Shown here one piece after another: positions 32,497-42,700 of a stretch of DNA of 49,239 bases. Below the pieces are notes generated by a model. It saw only the letters and a list, made by a program, of their open reading frames with translations. It searched no databases and was not told the DNA's origin. The position numbers were made by a program, and so were the translations under genes. Within the stretch, counting starts at the first letter, position 1. Each line of letters starts with the position of its first letter. Source of the stretch: Comchoanobacter sp040266255 (GTDB lineage: Bacteria > Pseudomonadota > Gammaproteobacteria > Comchoanobacterales > Comchoanobacteraceae); NCBI GenBank assembly GCA_040266255.1, contig JBDQEV010000004.1, positions 1 through 49,239 on the forward strand. The letters are read 5' to 3'.

Positions 32497-34572
32497 TTAT
32501 CGTTTTTTCACCAATGTGAAGTCTATTTGTTGGGTTAATAAGTCAGCTGATTTGATGCGTACTCTGACTCTTTTTCCTTGAATAAATCGTTCCTTGGTTG
32601 CTCTACCAACTAAGCTTAATGTAGCCTGATCAAATGTAAAATGATCATCACCTAATAATGAAATATGCACCAACCCTTCAACTGGAGCATCATCTAGTTT
32701 TACAAAGATGCCAAAATGCGTCACTGTATTTACCTTCCCCATATAGACTTGATCAATATGCCCCTTCATATAGGAAGTTTTTAGCCATGCTTGCGCAAAC
32801 CATGATGCTTCATCTGCACAACGCTCTGTAAGTGAACAATTTTTTGCACATTGCTCTAACCCTATATCAGAGCCGGCCTCTTCAAGCAATGCTCGGTGCA
32901 CTATTAAATCAACATAACGACGTATTGGTGATGTAAAGTGCGTATATGAATCAGCAGACAATGCATAATGACTGACTTCTGTATCACTATAAATGGCTTG
33001 AGACATTGATCTTAACATCATTGACTCAGCTTCTGCACGACGAATATCTGGCACCTCGTTCAATGCATTTTGCAAATCTTTTGGTGATGGATCTGCATTC
33101 AGAGCAATATCCATAGATGCGAGATATTCTGATAATGCTGCTATTTTATCTGCATTAGGCGGGTGATGCACTCGAGTGATAAATGCACGACCTCTTTCAG
33201 TCAAATATGCACCTACACTACAGTTAGCACACAACATACACTCTTCTATCAGTTGATGTGACCAACCTCTAGTTTTAGAGCCAACTTCATCAACATGCCC
33301 TGATCCTGAGAAGCTGAAGACCAGCTCTTCAGAAGAAAACATGATTGCGCCCTTTTCAATACGTTTTGCTTGTAATTTCTTTGCCACCTCATCTAATGCA
33401 ATTAAACCTTTCTCAAGCTGTTTAGGGAATGATTTTGACAGTAGCATTTCTTCAGCCTGCTGATAAGTCAGTCTTGCATGCGACTTGATGACAACACGAC
33501 TAGGCTGAATATTGACAACATCGCCTTGTGCATTCAATGAAATCTTCACTCCCACAGCCAAACGGTTGACATCTGGCATTAATGAACAAAGATGATTACT
33601 CAGTTGTTTAGGTAGCATTGGAATTACAAACCCTGGCAGATAGATGGAATTACCACGAATACGTGCCTGTTCATCTAGCATTGAACCGGGTTGTACGTAA
33701 TATGAGACGTCTGCAATTGCAACATAGAGCTCATAACCTGATTTAGTTTTTTCAGCATATACGGCGTCATCAAAGTCTTTTGCATCTTCACCATCAATGG
33801 TCACCAGTGGCAAATGTGTCCAATCTTCTCTATGCTTCAACTGTGCATCAATTTCTTCTTGGGACTGCTTAATATCAACCTCACCCCAATCTTTAGCCAG
33901 GTGGAACAAACTTCTCGCAATTTCGCGCTCAATATGTGGATCAGAGATCTTTCCTAATCGCTTGGTCAATTCAACCTTCAGTACTCTGCGATTAGATTGT
34001 GACTCTTTTCTACTGACCAAGATCACATCATTTTCAGCCAAATCATCAAAACTCTTTACTTCTAAAATATGCTTAATGCGTCGATCAAATGGTGCTAAAC
34101 GCTTTTTTCCTCTTTGGCTGCTGACCAAACATACAATTTGTCTTGCTGATGAATGCAATACTTTAACCGGAACTGCTTTAGAGTTTGAATTAACAGGATC
34201 CGGGATCCTTACTAAAATTTTATCGTGTGGAAACAAACCTTGTGAGTGCCGATAAGACAATAGGATATAAACCCCATCAATACATACTGACAAATCGCCA
34301 GACTTTGAAGACAGCACTTCAGTTTCAACCACACGTGACTTTCCAGACAACAAAAAACCCTGCTCAGACTTTTCTACTTGCTGATCTCTTTTCATCGCCT
34401 CAAGCCTTTTCAGTACTGCTTCAAGCGCCCATACATCAGCATCTAAATTCTTTACGATTGCTTCAATAGACTGTGGCTCATCAGTTAAAACTGAACGAAT
34501 TGCCTCACGGGAGGGGATTGGATAGTCATAGTGACTATTCTCATATTCTGGATTAATTGGATATTTACTCAT
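32497..34572 (-). CDS. rnr: ribonuclease R (3'-5' exoribonuclease)
   Basis: 691-residue RNB-family exonuclease that degrades structured RNA. An N-terminal winged-helix-like segment is near 20-75 (IEAIVKNLDADVWALEAVLK). Two cold-shock domains follow, then the RNB core with the catalytic Asp cluster in TIDGEDAKDFDDAVY and the conserved ARIRGNSIYLPGFVIPMLP and YTHFTSPIRRYVDLIVHR. The C-terminal S1 domain contains MGKVNTVTHFGIFVKLDD. It is shorter than E. coli RNase R (813) because it ends soon after S1 without a long Lys-rich tail. Upstream gene of the rnr-adk pair. Confidence 0.95.
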   Translation of the reverse strand: MSKYPINPEYENSHYDYPIPSREAIRSVLTDEPQSIEAIVKNLDADVWALEAVLKRLEAMKRDQQVEKSEQGFLLSGKSRVVETEVLSSKSGDLSVCIDGVYILLSYRHSQGLFPHDKILVRIPDPVNSNSKAVPVKVLHSSARQIVCLVSSQRGKKRLAPFDRRIKHILEVKSFDDLAENDVILVSRKESQSNRRVLKVELTKRLGKISDPHIEREIARSLFHLAKDWGEVDIKQSQEEIDAQLKHREDWTHLPLVTIDGEDAKDFDDAVYAEKTKSGYELYVAIADVSYYVQPGSMLDEQARIRGNSIYLPGFVIPMLPKQLSNHLCSLMPDVNRLAVGVKISLNAQGDVVNIQPSRVVIKSHARLTYQQAEEMLLSKSFPKQLEKGLIALDEVAKKLQAKRIEKGAIMFSSEELVFSFSGSGHVDEVGSKTRGWSHQLIEECMLCANCSVGAYLTERGRAFITRVHHPPNADKIAALSEYLASMDIALNADPSPKDLQNALNEVPDIRRAEAESMMLRSMSQAIYSDTEVSHYALSADSYTHFTSPIRRYVDLIVHRALLEEAGSDIGLEQCAKNCSLTERCADEASWFAQAWLKTSYMKGHIDQVYMGKVNTVTHFGIFVKLDDAPVEGLVHISLLGDDHFTFDQATLSLVGRATKERFIQGKRVRVRIKSADLLTQQIDFTLVKKR

Positions 34573-34670
34573 ATATAGTTCACAAATGATTTGTAGTACT
34601 TGAAGCAGCTTGCGGCATAAGTTGCTATGCAGTATGATAATACATATATACTCTACTTACAAGGAATGCT

Positions 34671-36062
34671 ATGAATATATCATTTATAAAAGATTCGCAA
34701 AATAAAAGACTTTGCTGCTTTATTGCATCTGACAAACAGCTGGATGCACCCTCAACTGTTCAAATTGAGCACAGTGTAGATCAGAATGTGACACAGCTGA
34801 TTCAGCAAGAAAACCATTCAATACTTGCTATTAAATCTTATGACAAAGACACCCCTATCATTGAGCTTGGTGGTCAAATCATTCAATCGATGATCAATAT
34901 GAAAGCGACTGACTTTGTGATCATTCCGCCTCAGTCCGCACAAGATGATATGGAATCATTTTTACTTGGCATACAATTGGGTGCATATCGGTTTAACCAC
35001 TACTTTTCAGAACCAAAGCAAACCCCTCCAAAATCAATTCAAATTTATGATGCATATAATGCAAGCACACATCATAAAAACAGTAAAGATATTGCAGAAG
35101 GTGTATACTTTGCACGTGATTTAGTTTCTGAGCCGAGTAATACACTATCACCAGAAGAGTTTAAGAATCGTATCTTAAAAGAATTTAAAGCTCTTGATGT
35201 TAAGATCACTGTCCTAGATGAAAAAGAAATTTGTAAGCTTGGAATGAATGCACTACATGGTGTTGCCAGAGGTTCTTCAAAACCACCTTTTGTAGTTGCA
35301 ATCCACTATGAAGGGTCTAAAGACCAGCCAACTGCTTTTATTGGTAAAGGTGTTTGCTTTGACACTGGAGGAATTTCCCTTAAACCGTCATTAAATATGC
35401 ATGAAATGAAATATGATATGGGCGGTGCTGCAGCAGTCACAGGTTTGATGTATACTTTAGCAAAACGTGAAGTAAAAGCAAACGTTGTGGGCTTAGTTGG
35501 CTTAGTTGAAAACATGCCTGATGGCAATGCACAAAACCCTGGTGATGTTGTAAAGTCCATGTCAGGTCAAACCATTGAGGTTCTAAATACCGACGCAGAA
35601 GGACGCTTAGTGCTAGCAGATGTGATTACATACGCAAATCGAACATTCAAACCAAAAACCATCATTGATTTAGCAACACTAACCGGTGCAATTGTCGTAA
35701 GCTTAGGGAGTGAGTATTCAGGTTTGTTTAGTAACAACCATATACTCGCACAGCAGTTAGTTTCAGCAGGCATGAAGTCTCATGAACCAACATGGCAAAT
35801 GCCCATTGGTAAGGCTTATGACAAGCAAATTGATTCAGATATTGCAGATATGCAGAACATTGGTAAACGTTGGGCTGGGTCAATTACTGCTGCACAATTT
35901 ATTGGACGCTTTGTAGAGGATGCAGAATGGGCCCATTTAGATATCGCAGGTGTTGCATGGGCGGAAAGCGCCAAGCCTCATAACCCTAAAGGTGCTACAG
36001 GCTATGGTGTTAGACTTCTGAATGAGTGGGTGCGGCGCTATCTTGAGCAACCAACATCTTAA
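34671..36062 (+). CDS. pepA: leucyl aminopeptidase (M17)
   Basis: 463-residue cytosolic metalloaminopeptidase that removes N-terminal residues from peptides. The active-site sequence is complete: IGKGVCFDTGGISLKPS, MKYDMGGAAAV, and the signature NTDAEGRLVLADV, giving the two-metal site and catalytic Lys/Arg. Length is slightly below E. coli PepA (503), through a shorter N-terminal domain. AAGGA precedes the ATG at normal spacing. It is a single gene divergent from rnr, and its last 53 bp overlap the 3' end of the convergent symporter. PepA/PepB-type assignment is open, and a DNA-binding role as in E. coli PepA is not evident. Confidence 0.93.
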   Translation: MNISFIKDSQNKRLCCFIASDKQLDAPSTVQIEHSVDQNVTQLIQQENHSILAIKSYDKDTPIIELGGQIIQSMINMKATDFVIIPPQSAQDDMESFLLGIQLGAYRFNHYFSEPKQTPPKSIQIYDAYNASTHHKNSKDIAEGVYFARDLVSEPSNTLSPEEFKNRILKEFKALDVKITVLDEKEICKLGMNALHGVARGSSKPPFVVAIHYEGSKDQPTAFIGKGVCFDTGGISLKPSLNMHEMKYDMGGAAAVTGLMYTLAKREVKANVVGLVGLVENMPDGNAQNPGDVVKSMSGQTIEVLNTDAEGRLVLADVITYANRTFKPKTIIDLATLTGAIVVSLGSEYSGLFSNNHILAQQLVSAGMKSHEPTWQMPIGKAYDKQIDSDIADMQNIGKRWAGSITAAQFIGRFVEDAEWAHLDIAGVAWAESAKPHNPKGATGYGVRLLNEWVRRYLEQPTS

Positions 36063-37152
36063 GCCTTGCACAAACCAATAATACTGCTATAGACTCTGAC
36101 ATTTCAAACATATGATCTGTGAATATCGCCATTGTTAAGTAGGCTGATTGATAGACTTCAGGAAATGCAAACGTCTTTAGCATCACTGGAACTGAAATGA
36201 GTGGGTCTGTAAACATGAAAAATGGACCCACCATTAACATCTTTAACACGATATGCAGAGGATACGCCTCTACTGCAGCGCTATAAATAGGAAAGATTAA
36301 ATTCGCAAGCTCTCCAAGCCAAGGGAAGCAAATCACAACCATGGTAATAATTGTTGCCAAACGCATATCTGAATGATCACCAAATTCATCTGCAGCCTTT
36401 GCAATCAGTGGCACAGCAGCCAAACTGTCCCCAGCAACAAATGTCAACAAGGCAACTGGCAAAATCATGGACCAATAACCCCAATATGGCACCTGCAAAA
36501 AGTACCGATAGCATAATGGTAAAAGCAACGTAATGAAGGTAGTAACAAACACAACTGATAACCCGATATAGTTAAGTGTCCACCATATTCTCTCAAACTC
36601 TGCATTTTGAATGAAGTTCAAAACAACAAAAAACACCAAGAATGGGACCAAAACATAGACCAACTCAAATAGACGACTCACTTTAATCTGAATTTGATGC
36701 AACATAGCTTGATACGGCTCTAATCTCTCAACCTGTGTAAATAAGTAGCCCATCAGAACAGCTAAACCGATCATTAGAGGTAACAATGCAGTAATACCTG
36801 CATTACCAATTACAACAGGTGCAACAATCTGCGTATGACTCGCATCAAACAAGACCAACCAAAAACCAAGCAAAACCAGCGACACCAGCAACCACAAAGA
36901 ACCAATCAACTTGACAAAACCGCTTGCCAGCTTTCTCAAAAGCTTTGCCTCAAGCAATATAATGGCGCACGTAAGACTTAAAAATACATTTGGAACCAGT
37001 ATTGCTTGTAGAATACTTAGGATAATATCTACACCAATTGATGCATCAAACAAATATTGTGGCAAACAGTATTGCCAAAACAATGCTGTTAATATCCCAC
37101 CTAAACAACTGATCTGAACCTTATGGTACTTATTCAATTCCTCAACTCGCAT
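36010..37152 (-). CDS. dicarboxylate/amino-acid:cation symporter-like membrane protein (DAACS)
   Basis: About 380 residues with 9-10 hydrophobic helices. The overall layout, with VPNVFLSLTCAIILLEAKLL early and a re-entrant-like FVAGDSLAAVPLIAKAADEF followed by a final TM block, resembles the glutamate/dicarboxylate:cation symporter superfamily. The Ser-rich hairpin is poorly conserved, so the substrate is unclear. I place the start at ATG 37152, with GAG upstream; a TTG at 37173 is in frame. The C-terminal tail ends APTHSEV and overlaps the pepA 3' end by 53 bp. A different transporter family with the same fold is possible. Confidence 0.55.
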   Translation of the reverse strand: MRVEELNKYHKVQISCLGGILTALFWQYCLPQYLFDASIGVDIILSILQAILVPNVFLSLTCAIILLEAKLLRKLASGFVKLIGSLWLLVSLVLLGFWLVLFDASHTQIVAPVVIGNAGITALLPLMIGLAVLMGYLFTQVERLEPYQAMLHQIQIKVSRLFELVYVLVPFLVFFVVLNFIQNAEFERIWWTLNYIGLSVVFVTTFITLLLPLCYRYFLQVPYWGYWSMILPVALLTFVAGDSLAAVPLIAKAADEFGDHSDMRLATIITMVVICFPWLGELANLIFPIYSAAVEAYPLHIVLKMLMVGPFFMFTDPLISVPVMLKTFAFPEVYQSAYLTMAIFTDHMFEMSESIAVLLVCARLKMLVAQDSAAPTHSEV

Positions 37153-37215
37153 TAAACTCAGAAAAGATACCAAACATCATACATTTTGTACAACATTTTT
37201 ATGCATAAATTTCCC

Positions 37216-37575
37216 CTAAGCCAATAGCTCGATCTTAGGCATATATTGATAACAACTCAATTGAATCAGATTGCCGTCAGGGTCCTTAACTTGTGCAACA
37301 AAAGCTTGCCCGCCTTGATACTGTTCAAGAGATATTTGTTTTGTCACAGATTGGCAGGTCGCAACCACACCTTTTAACTGATCTACTGACTCAAGCTCTA
37401 GTGAAATCAAGGATTGCTTTGCAACATCACCGCAAAAAAGTTCAAGCAAACTACAACCAACTTGTAAACAAGTATAATTATCAGAACGATCAATCATTTT
37501 TGCTTGTAGTTCTTCTTGGTAAAACCTCACTAATTGATTAATTGAGGCACTTACCAGCTTAGCTTTTGCAACCAT
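37216..37575 (-). CDS. VOC-superfamily (glyoxalase/bleomycin-resistance fold) protein
   Basis: 119-residue small protein of the vicinal-oxygen-chelate fold. It opens with a strand-helix unit (LVRFYQEELQAKMIDRSDNY) and ends with FVAQVKDPDGNLIQL, the signature second half of the domain with a metal-ligand candidate near its end. Members act as glyoxalases, dioxygenases or drug-binding proteins; no substrate can be assigned. It lies upstream of the symporter on the same strand, 63 bp apart. The ribosome-binding AAGGA is about 13 nt from the ATG, which is long. Confidence 0.75.
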   Translation of the reverse strand: MVAKAKLVSASINQLVRFYQEELQAKMIDRSDNYTCLQVGCSLLELFCGDVAKQSLISLELESVDQLKGVVATCQSVTKQISLEQYQGGQAFVAQVKDPDGNLIQLSCYQYMPKIELLA

Positions 37576-37680
37576 AACTTTAATCCATTCCTTTTAAATA
37601 TGTTATGTGCAATACTCCACAAACACAAGCAATAATCACGATCATTTTGAGATAAATCTGCAATTTTCAGCAACTTTAGC

Positions 37681-37709
37681 TTGCATTAACTGAAGAATTA
37701 GTGCAGAAT
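37681..37709 (+). promoter_or_regulatory. candidate sigma-70 promoter of tRNA-Glu
   Basis: TTGCAT (37681-37686), a 17-nt spacer and CAGAAT (37704-37709) lie 14 nt before the tRNA-Glu 5' end. Spacing is ideal, though the -10 is imperfect. Confidence 0.45.
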
Positions 37710-37723
37710 CTCACTAATCTGAT

Positions 37724-37799
37724 GTCCCCTTCGTCTAGAGGCCTAGGACACCGCCCTTTCACGGCGGCAACAGGGGTTCGAATCCCCTAGGGGACGCCA
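37724..37799 (+). tRNA. tRNA-Glu(TTC)
   Basis: Acceptor GTCCCCT (37724-37730) pairs with AGGGGAC (37789-37795). The anticodon stem CCGCC/GGCGG encloses CTTTCAC with anticodon TTC at 37758-37760. The T arm contains GGTTCGAATCC. Discriminator G is followed by an encoded CCA (37797-37799). The convergent coiled-coil gene ends only 2 nt downstream. Confidence 0.97.
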
Positions 37800-37801
37800 T
37801 C

Positions 37802-38767
37802 TTACTTATTTTTTAAAACCTGGTGGCTCACCGATTTTGGTTGCACCTTAGTGTTAGCACTATTAGTAGAGCTAGCTGATGGCTGATCTTTATCCCCAAA
37901 AGCACCACTTGACCTTGGACTTTGCCCATTGCTTGTAGCAGGCATAATAGACATACGCCTCACCTTACTCACAAGCTGCTTAAACACTGTCTTAACTCTT
38001 ATCCATAACCTAACCAGCAAACCCTGTTTCCTTTTAGCTTCCGGTGATTTCTCATTGATTTCTGCTTGATTAGGTGACTCTGTCCCCTTTGAGTTTTGAG
38101 TGACTTGCAGCTGTGTAAGCTGATCATTTAAAGCTTGTACTTTAGACTTAAGCTCACTGATAATTTTCCCTTCTTCTGCTGATAAAACAGGACTAGATTG
38201 ATTTTCATAACCCCTATTTTCAAACTCGAGAAGAGCATTCAACCTGCGCGCCTCTTCAACCTCTGAATGAGAATCATCAAGATTACGATTTAGTTTCTCT
38301 ACTAGCATTTTAAGCTTGTCATTTTCATTCTCTAACTGCATATAGCCATCATCAGCACTGGTATCAACTTCTTCTTGCTCTACATGAACCTCAACATGAC
38401 CAACACTACTCTGCTGAGGCATTGGAACAGCATCCAACTGTTTTTCTGCTCGTAATAGATCTGCCTCATTTCTTAAATCCTGCATCCTAGAAGCCATTAA
38501 GTTACTCTTAGAGATTAATGCCTGATTATTCCCGCTTAATTCTGCTATTTCTTGCTTGCCATCCTCTAGTGCAGTCTTCATTTTACTAATCTCAGCACAC
38601 AGCGCTTTCTCCTCAGCTTTATGCTGATTTGAACTCTTGTCATTAAGCAAGAACTCCTCCTCGAGCAATTACTCAATTTGTTCTTTATCAGCCTTCAATA
38701 GTTCAAACTCATGCTGCAATTGGCGTAATTGCTCCTTCAGTTCTTGTTCACTCATCTGTATACTCAT
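37802..38767 (-). pseudogene. coiled-coil effector-like gene split by an in-frame TAA
   Basis: From ATG 38767 (or 38755) the frame reads MSIQMSEQELKEQLRQLQHE and on to EQIE, then TAA at 38671-38669, then continues LLEEEFLLNDKSSNQHKAEE without a frame change to a stop at 37802. The heptad-like coiled coil spans the stop, so a nonsense mutation is the simplest reading. The 288-codon part after the stop can only start at TTG 38668 with no good ribosome-binding site. The long coiled coil (to about 220) is followed by a basic amphipathic stretch (LLVRLWIRVKTVFKQLVSKV) and a Ser/Asn-rich tail ending HQVLKNK. The gene lies between tRNA-Glu and tRNA-Ala, opposite in direction. Restart or read-through could still yield protein. 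Confidence 0.6.
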
Positions 38768-38884
38768 AATTTATATATATTGCCTTATAAGACAATATTG
38801 ATAAAAATCAGAAAACACTCCCTAAAAGGTGCATCAATAATATGCAAAGTAATGAAGATTGTTATTTTCTGCTTCATCACAAAA

Positions 38885-38915
38885 TTGACTTCACCATTTC
38901 ATGTGATAAGATAAT
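38885..38915 (+). promoter_or_regulatory. candidate sigma-70 promoter of tRNA-Ala
   Basis: TTGACT (38885-38890) precedes TAAGAT (38907-38912, 16-nt spacer) or the overlapping GATAAT (38910-38915, 19-nt spacer). The end lies 9 nt before the tRNA 5' end. Confidence 0.5.
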
Positions 38916-38924
38916 TGCATCTTA

Positions 38925-39000
38925 GGGGCTATAGCTCAGCTGGCAGAGCGCTTGCGTGGCACGCAAGAGGTCGGCGGTTCGAACCCGCCTAGCTCCACCA
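38925..39000 (+). tRNA. tRNA-Ala(GGC)
   Basis: Acceptor GGGGCTA (38925-38931) pairs with TAGCTCC (38990-38996), with one G-U pair. The anticodon stem CTTGC/GCAAG encloses GTGGCAC, anticodon GGC at 38958-38960. The T arm is GGTTCGAACC, discriminator A, and CCA is encoded (38998-39000). Confidence 0.97.
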
Positions 39001-39239
39001 AGTGAACATTTGTGTTACTAAAACCCTATAAATCAATCTTTGTCATAGAAGCAATTAAGCATAGTATAGTACTGAGTAAGTACCATCAATTTGAGCAATC
39101 GGTTAATCCATAATAAAGAGCAAGCTTAAAAGGCATTCTAATCTATTTCACCATGCATCTTAGCACCCAATGCAGACTGTTTTTTTTGCATCCAACCATG
39201 ACTCACTGTATAGTTAATTAATGATTTAATAATCCTACT

Positions 39240-39713
39240 ATGCGCGTATACCAGATCCCTATTAGCTCAACTACTCAATCACTAACTGGACTTGAGGATC
39301 ATTTTATTATTATTGTTAATATTGCATCTGAGTGTGGATTTAATGCTCAGTTACGTGCACTCAATTTATTTGCAGAACAAACTAACTATCCTGCAAAAGT
39401 CATCGCATTCCCGTCAAACCAGTTTAAACAACACCATATTTCAAATGATTCCTCACCTCAATGGTGTGAGAGAACATTCAATACCAACTACACCATCGAA
39501 GATGAAATTGAGGTCAATGGTCCCAATGCACACCCATTATTTAAATACCTCAAACAAAAAGCTCCTGGTGTATTTGGAGAAAGAGTCATGTGGAACTTTA
39601 CAAAATTTTTAATCTTGCCTCAGGAAAAAAGCATTAAACGCTTTGCGCCTCAAACTAACATCGCAAAAATAGATCAATACATCATATCTTTACTTGAAAA
39701 AGAAGCGCAGTAA
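39240..39713 (+). CDS. glutathione peroxidase-family peroxidase
   Basis: 157-residue thioredoxin-fold peroxidase that reduces hydroperoxides. The peroxidatic Cys32 is in IVNIASECGFNAQ. FPSNQF holds the usual Asn-Gln region, VNGPNAHPLFKYLKQKAPG is the conserved centre, and WNFTKFL supplies the Trp of the catalytic tetrad. In the FPCNQF motif of many homologues the Cys is Ser here, so the usual second Cys at that place is missing. No signal peptide, so cytosolic. It stands alone, 22 bp from the convergent glutamate dehydrogenase. It likely protects against oxidative stress, including host-derived or light-induced peroxide (inference). Confidence 0.9.
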   Translation: MRVYQIPISSTTQSLTGLEDHFIIIVNIASECGFNAQLRALNLFAEQTNYPAKVIAFPSNQFKQHHISNDSSPQWCERTFNTNYTIEDEIEVNGPNAHPLFKYLKQKAPGVFGERVMWNFTKFLILPQEKSIKRFAPQTNIAKIDQYIISLLEKEAQ

Positions 39714-39735
39714 TCGAAAGGTTTGTTACGAACAA

Positions 39736-42700
39736 TTACACATAAGCTTTATCTTCAACCTGCTTTTTAATCCGACTAATCACAACTGAAAACACTGAGT
39801 AATCAATGCTGCGTAAATCTAGAAGTTCGACCAAAGGTAAACGAATGTTTGCATTAACACCAGACGCAAAGTCTAACCATTCACGCAAAGCCAGTGTATG
39901 CTCAATATCATGCTTTTTAGCATAAGATAAAACTTGCATGGTTAGTAAAGTCATAATTTGTGTTAGATCATCTTCTAATGCAAACTTCTGTATTCTATCC
40001 CAGTATGATTGCTCTTGTATAATCAATAAGCGCTCTCTAATCTGATGGAATTTGATCCAATTTGCGATCTGATAGTAAACATAAGTGACAAACTCTCCAT
40101 CAACCTGAGTATGAATCTGTGCAAACCTAACATTAAACAATTGATATGCATATCTGACCTGCTTGATCTTCTTAGTTAACTCATTTGAAACCTTTAAGCC
40201 CTGAAGTTGATGCATCAATTTATAACTTCTATTGGTATACTTCTTTGGTAAGTGCAATAACATATAGGGAGATAACTCACTGATGCCTTCATACTGAGCA
40301 ATGATTTGTTTTGGTTGCGAAAGATTGAGATGCCTCAGAATCCAGCGCACCGATAGGTATAAACTGCGCTTAATATCCGCAATAATTGCTATTTTTAAAT
40401 CATCATCAATTTTGCCAAGGGACATTGCATCACGGTATAACGAATCAATATCTAATATCTTCCGTGCCAGCGTATAGGCAAGAATGGCTTGATCACTATG
40501 ACATGCGCACTCATCAATGATTTGTGTTAAAAATACAACCCCTACCTCAGAGACTAATGTATTTACCAACTGAGTCTTAATGATACTTTCTTTTAAAGGG
40601 TGCCGCTCAATATAGCCTGCATATGCATCTTTAATCTCTACTGGGAAATAATCAAATAAGTAACTCTTAGCTAAATCAGATGCAAGAAATGTACTAGCAT
40701 CTAAAAGTGTCGATAAATAAATTTTACTGTACGACAATAAAACTGCGATTTCTGGACGTGTTAATAACTCATGTGAGCGTGCTTTTAGCTCCTGCTTGGT
40801 TGGCAAACAATCCGACTCACGATCGATAAAACCCTGCTCACTGAGCAAATCCATAAAACGAATATATTGATTCATCATAGCACTGGACTCATGGACTGAT
40901 AAATCAATCAAGGCATTCTGCTGGTAATTATTCCATAACACAATCTCACTGACTGATTTGGATAGCTTCTTTATCAAGCGATTTCTTTGAGTTAAATCCA
41001 TCTCTCCTGCATCGATGACCATCTTAAATAATATTTTCAAATTCACTTCTAAATCAGATACATTAACTCCAGCTGAGTTATCTATAAAATCAGTATTGAT
41101 CAACCCTCCAGAAAGCGCATAATCTATACGTGCTTTTTGTGTTAGGCCATTATTCCCACCCTCCACAAACATTTTAGCCCTCATTTTATGTGCATCAACT
41201 CTAGAAATATCATTACTGACATCTTTAACATCAAAGTGAGTCTCCGTAGATGATTTTACAAACACCCCGATGCCACCATTCCATAACAAATCCACTTGCA
41301 TACATAAAATTGCAGAGATCATTTCAGATGGCTCCATCTTACTTTTGGTCGTTTGAAACAGCTTTTTCATTTGAGGCGTGAGCTCAATATATTTTTGACT
41401 TCGCTCAAATACACCACCACCTTCAGAAATCAATGCAGGATTATAATCAGCCCATGAGGACTGCTTCAATCTAAACAGTCTTAACCTCTCTTGATAAGAC
41501 TTCTCAACATCTGGACTAGGATCTATAAAAATACGCCCATAACCAAAAGCGGCAACCAACTTGATCTGGTCTGACAATAGCATACCATTACCAAAGACAT
41601 CTCCACTCATATCACCAATACCAGCAACAGTAAATGGTTGAGTACTAACATCTATCTTGATTTTTTTAGCATGCCACTTCACTGACTCCCATGCACCTCT
41701 AGCTGTAATACCCATTTTCTTATGATCATAACCATTCTGGCCACCTGATGCAAAAGCATCACCTAACCAGAAGTCATGACTGAGTGAAATTTCATTTGCA
41801 ACAGGAGAGTATGTTGCTGTACCTTTATCCGCTGCAACTACAAAATATGGATCATGGTCATCATAAGCATGCACATATATTGATCTAACGACCTTATTGT
41901 TGACCATATTATCAGCCAAACTTAACAGTGCATTGATAAAGATTTTGTAACAATTCTGCATCTCCTCAGCTCTATCAGCAATATCAAACTGATTGATCCT
42001 TCGACACACAAATCCTCCTTTACCGCCATCAGGGATTGTAAGTGTATTCTTTAACCGCTGTGTTGCAGCAAGTCGGCTAACCTCCTCATGAAAATCATCT
42101 AATCGATCAGAACATCTTAAGCCACCTCGTGAGACTTTACTGTAACGAATGTGAATCCCCATGACTGACCGACCATATACAAATGCGTGATATAATGGCA
42201 CAGGTGCAGAAAGTGACGGGACCATTTTTGCAGAAATCTTCAGCGCTATTGCTTGTCGATTCGGTATACTGAAGTTTGTTCTCACAGTTGCATCAATACA
42301 GCTAACCAACATTGAAATGATTCTCTCCTCATCAATTGATTTGGCATCACTACATAAACTTTGTAATCCCTTCTTGCTTTTAGATAATATTCGATCTCTG
42401 TTGATTAGCTTTGGCTGAAACTTCAACATAAAGTACTTTATAATTTGTTTTGCAAAGCTTGGATGGCGCACAATAAAATCAACCACCCTTGATTTTGAAA
42501 TACCAAAGCTAACCTGGTGCATATACTCAACATAAGCTCGAATAATATCGATACTATCAATTGCCAAACAAGCAGAGCTGATCAAAGTATTGAGTCGATC
42601 ATTACTCGTTTTCTGCAATAAGATTGCCAACATTGAATCTTCTACACCCTCTATATTTTGACATTGCTCAGTAGAGTCATCCTGCATTAAACAATGATAT

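Noticed and set aside
1060..38671. Possible reassignment of TAA, because three frames continue through it
   Set aside because: Core genes such as rpsU, dnaG, rodA and pepA end with TAA at the expected places, so the internal TAAs mark decay rather than recoding.
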